The position numbers were made by a program, and so were the translations under genes. 64,000 nt of DNA from Mesorhizobium sp. ES1-4 (GTDB lineage Bacteria > Pseudomonadota > Alphaproteobacteria > Rhizobiales > Rhizobiaceae), in assembly GCF_020164745.1 (NCBI RefSeq), contig NZ_JAIUGV010000009.1, positions 62,001 to 126,000 of the forward strand. Reading direction: 5' to 3'. The notes below the pieces were generated by a model. It saw only the letters and a list, made by a program, of their open reading frames with translations, was not told the origin of the DNA and did not search any database. Below are positions 61,544-64,000 of this stretch, in pieces; the stretch's first letter is position 1; every line of letters starts with the position of its first letter.

Positions 61544-62515
61544 TCATTGCCGCCCCCGCATGGTGATGAAGGCGCCGAACATCACCACGGCGACCATGAT
61601 CAGGCCTTCGATGATGGCGGTGACGTTCGGATCGATGGCGAGCAAGGTGAGATCCGTGCGCACGAGGCGCAGCACGAAGACGGCGACGATGGGGCCGAGC
61701 AGACCGCCCTTGCCGCCGCCGAGCGCCACGCCGCCCAGCACAACCGCCGCGACGCTGGCAAGCAGGTAGGGACCCGGGATCGGAGCGCCGATGCCGGTGC
61801 TCATGGTCAGCGCGAGCCCGCCCATGGCGGCGAACAGGCCCGACAGCGCGTAGGCGATGATCCTCGTGCGGGCGACGGGCACGCCGCTGCGGAACGCCGC
61901 CAGTTCGCTCGAGCCGATGGCGTAGATGGAAAGGCCGAGGCGCGAGCGCCGGAGCGGGATCCAGACGACGCAGAGGCAGACGACCAGCACCAGCAGCGCC
62001 TTCGGGACCCAGGCGTCGACCGAGTCCGGCAAGCCCGGTATCGGCACGGTGCCCGAGATCATCGCCTTCAGCCATTCGGCCGCTGCCCCGCCCGGCGCGC
62101 CGAGCACCAGCAGGGCCGCACCCTGCAGCACGAACAGCATGGCCAGCGTGACGACGATGTCGGGCACGCGGGTGACGACGATGAGCACGCCGTTGAGCGC
62201 GCCGAGGACAAAACCCATGGCAAGCACGAAAGGCACCACGAAGAGCGCGTATTCCTCGCTGGCGCCCGCCATCATCGAGGCGGCGGTGACGCTGGTCAGC
62301 GCCATCATGGCGGCGACCGAGAGGTCGATGCCACCCGCGATGACGACAACGGTCTGCGCGGCGACGGCGAAGGCATAGGGCAGCACGGCCCGCGCCAGCG
62401 AGCCGAAATCGCCGCTGCCATAGCCGGGTTGGATCACTTTGGTGACGATGAACAGGATGATGAGGAGTGCGAACAGGCCTGTTACCCAGCCCTGGCGGCG
62501 CAGGAAATGGCTCAT
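61544..62515 (-). CDS. sugar/nucleoside ABC transporter permease (RbsC-like), first
   Basis: A 323-residue permease with the motif VVIAGGIDLSVAAMMALTSV and a second GGVALGGGKGGLLGPIVAV block, typical of the RbsC/BPD_transp_2 family. The ATG at 62515 overlaps the stop of the ATPase gene by four bases. With its paralogue downstream it makes a heterodimeric channel, as in nucleoside and purine-type importers. Confidence 0.93.
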   Translation of the reverse strand: MSHFLRRQGWVTGLFALLIILFIVTKVIQPGYGSGDFGSLARAVLPYAFAVAAQTVVVIAGGIDLSVAAMMALTSVTAASMMAGASEEYALFVVPFVLAMGFVLGALNGVLIVVTRVPDIVVTLAMLFVLQGAALLVLGAPGGAAAEWLKAMISGTVPIPGLPDSVDAWVPKALLVLVVCLCVVWIPLRRSRLGLSIYAIGSSELAAFRSGVPVARTRIIAYALSGLFAAMGGLALTMSTGIGAPIPGPYLLASVAAVVLGGVALGGGKGGLLGPIVAVFVLRLVRTDLTLLAIDPNVTAIIEGLIMVAVVMFGAFITMRGRQ

Positions 62516-64000
62516 GGCGCGGCCTCCGGCGTATCGGAGGCATTGGCCGACGTCGAATCCGACGGATTCGCCGAGGGATCGGCGAGAATGCCGACATCGG
62601 CCCTGGCGCCGCGCGGCAGGCCGTAGGCGGCGCGCATCAGCGCCGGTTCGTCCGCCTCCTCGACCGGGAAGATATCGACGAGGCGGCCGCCGAAGATGAC
62701 GATGACGCGGTCGCAGACGCGCTGCACCTCTTCCAGTTCGGAGGTGTAGAACAGCACCGATTTGCCGTGGCCGGCGAGCTCGCGCAGCAGAAGATAGATT
62801 TCCTGCTTGGTGCCGACATCGATGCCGCGCGTCGGGTCGAAACACAGGATGGTACGGGCATCCGCCGCGATCCAGCGGGCGATCGTCACCTTCTGCTGGT
62901 TGCCGCCGGAGAGGCGCTGCACCTCGCCCTGGGCGCGGGTGTCGATCTGCAGGCGCTGGATGGCGCTGAGCACGGTCGCGCGTTCGCGGCGCATCGGGAT
63001 CGGTCCCCAGTTGCGCAGGGCAGCACTGAAGGGAAGTGCTATGTTCTCGCGCACCGAGCGCTGCATGGCGAGCGCCTCGGAGCGATCGCCGGGCACATAG
63101 GCGATGCCGGCGCGGATGGCGTCGATGGGGTGAGAAAACTTCGCCGGCTGGCCGTCGACCTCGATGGTGCCGCCGGATGGTTTGATCGAGCCGGCCAGGG
63201 CGGCGAACAGTTCGTCCTGGCCTTGGCCTTCGAGCGCCACGACGCCGGCCACCTCGCCGTCGGCGAGATCGAAGGACACGTCGTTGAGCTTGGTGCCGAC
63301 GCGCAGATTGCGCACCGCGATCCGAGGCCGGGCAGGGGCGGGCGCTGCCTTCTGGGCGGCGGTGCGGGCGGCGACGTGGGTCTTGACGACGCGGGTGCCG
63401 AGCATCAGCTCGACAATCTTTTCCTCGACGCCCGGCTTGATGTCGACGACGCCGACGGTTGCGCCGTCACGCAGAACCGTGGCGCGGTCGCACAGTGCCG
63501 AGATTTCAACGAAGCGATGCGAGATGAAGATCACGGCGCGGCCGGCGTCGCCTTGGCGGCGCACCACGTCCAGCACCTTTTCGGCGAGGTTGGCGGGGAG
63601 TGCCGCCGTCATCTCGTCGAGCAGCAGCACGTCGGGCTCGACGGCCAGCGCACGGGCGAGGTCGAGCACACGCAACACGGCCAGGGGGATGTCGCGCGCG
63701 GTTTCGCGTAAATCGAGGTCGGGAATGCCGAGTTCGCGCACCCAGGCGCGGAACGGCTCGACCGGCGTGCCGGTCAGGCGCAAATTGGACAAGACGTCCA
63801 GATCGGGGATCAGCGACGGCTCCTGATAGACGGGCAGCAGGCCGGCGCGGCGCGCGGCGGCGGGCGAGCGTATGTCGCGCGCCTCGCCACGGATCAGGAT
63901 ACGCCCTGCGTTGGCAGAGATCGCGCCGGTCAGGATCTTCACCAGCGTCGACTTGCCGGCGCCGTTGGCGCCCATCAGCGCATGCACCTCGCCCGGCAGG
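62512..64000 (-). CDS. sugar/nucleoside ABC transporter ATPase (RbsA-like), 5' end outside window
   Basis: At least 495 codons are visible and the frame is open past base 64000. Two ABC domains are present. The first has Walker A GANGAGKST near the cut edge, a DELAR-type region with LARALAVEPDVLLLDEMTAA, and H-loop FISHRFVEI. The second (from about 230 residues on) starts RPRIAVRNLRVGTKLNDVSF and has LSGGNQQKVTIARW and DPTRGIDVGTK. The second domain has the usual degenerate Walker A of this family (ALEGQGQDELF). It powers the importer made by the two downstream permeases. The substrate-binding protein gene should lie to the right. Confidence 0.93.
   Translation of the reverse strand, partial: LPGEVHALMGANGAGKSTLVKILTGAISANAGRILIRGEARDIRSPAAARRAGLLPVYQEPSLIPDLDVLSNLRLTGTPVEPFRAWVRELGIPDLDLRETARDIPLAVLRVLDLARALAVEPDVLLLDEMTAALPANLAEKVLDVVRRQGDAGRAVIFISHRFVEISALCDRATVLRDGATVGVVDIKPGVEEKIVELMLGTRVVKTHVAARTAAQKAAPAPARPRIAVRNLRVGTKLNDVSFDLADGEVAGVVALEGQGQDELFAALAGSIKPSGGTIEVDGQPAKFSHPIDAIRAGIAYVPGDRSEALAMQRSVRENIALPFSAALRNWGPIPMRRERATVLSAIQRLQIDTRAQGEVQRLSGGNQQKVTIARWIAADARTILCFDPTRGIDVGTKQEIYLLLRELAGHGKSVLFYTSELEEVQRVCDRVIVIFGGRLVDIFPVEEADEPALMRAAYGLPRGARADVGILADPSANPSDSTSANASDTPEAAP

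Overview
The window looks like chromosomal sequence of a Rhizobiales alphaproteobacterium, most likely Mesorhizobium or a close relative. This is inferred from the high GC, the minCDE operon with a perfect CtrA box, BA14K-like and DUF2934/DUF982 small proteins, an arsR-aqpS-arsC arsenic operon of rhizobial type, and intergenic palindromic repeats typical of this group. No database search was possible, so family names rest on recognised motifs and gene order. No rRNA, tRNA or CRISPR array was found.

Layout. 1-2011: 5' part of a Pls/PosA-like non-ribosomal peptide synthetase, running off the left edge. 2.6-7.2 kb: small exported or stress-type proteins (Tat-exported metallo-hydrolase, TPR protein, DoxX, double BA14K, DUF2934, PRC-barrel) and a 49-residue integrase-arm-like protein. 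7.3-9.7 kb: a lower-GC restriction-modification pair whose methylase appears damaged at its start. 9.8-12 kb: minCDE. 12.1-14.5 kb: a sulfotransferase and a long coiled-coil protein. 14.6-17.5 kb: a histidine kinase/response regulator pair divergent from an LTXXQ periplasmic protein, with phased repeats between them. 18.1-24 kb: a complete RND efflux operon. 24.1-30.2 kb: an aspartyl-hydroxylase-like protein, then a ROK regulator, sulfonate-type ABC transporter and sulfatase. 30.5-31.9 kb: arsR-aqpS-arsC. 32.2-35.4 kb: an EamA exporter and an NfeD-slipin pair.

35.5-43.2 kb holds two tandem, paralogous molybdenum hydroxylase operons of PaoABC type, each preceded by the same 42-base leader, and a divergent TetR regulator. 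44.3-49.0 kb is the most unusual region: a three-gene unit encoding an ATP-grasp ligase fused to a C39-like cysteine protease/transferase domain, a fold-type I PLP transferase and an aromatic-amino-acid-decarboxylase-like enzyme. It looks like an uncharacterised small-molecule or peptide-modifying pathway.

49-59 kb is a mixed set: a DUF899 operon with a divergent HTH regulator, a beta-propeller protein, aldo/keto reductase, GST, HerA-like ATPase, sulfotransferase, DUF982 and cupin proteins. 59.3-64 kb is a minus-strand operon with a RbsA-like ATPase (cut by the right edge), two RbsC-like permeases and a nucleoside hydrolase, fitting nucleoside or ribose uptake and cleavage.
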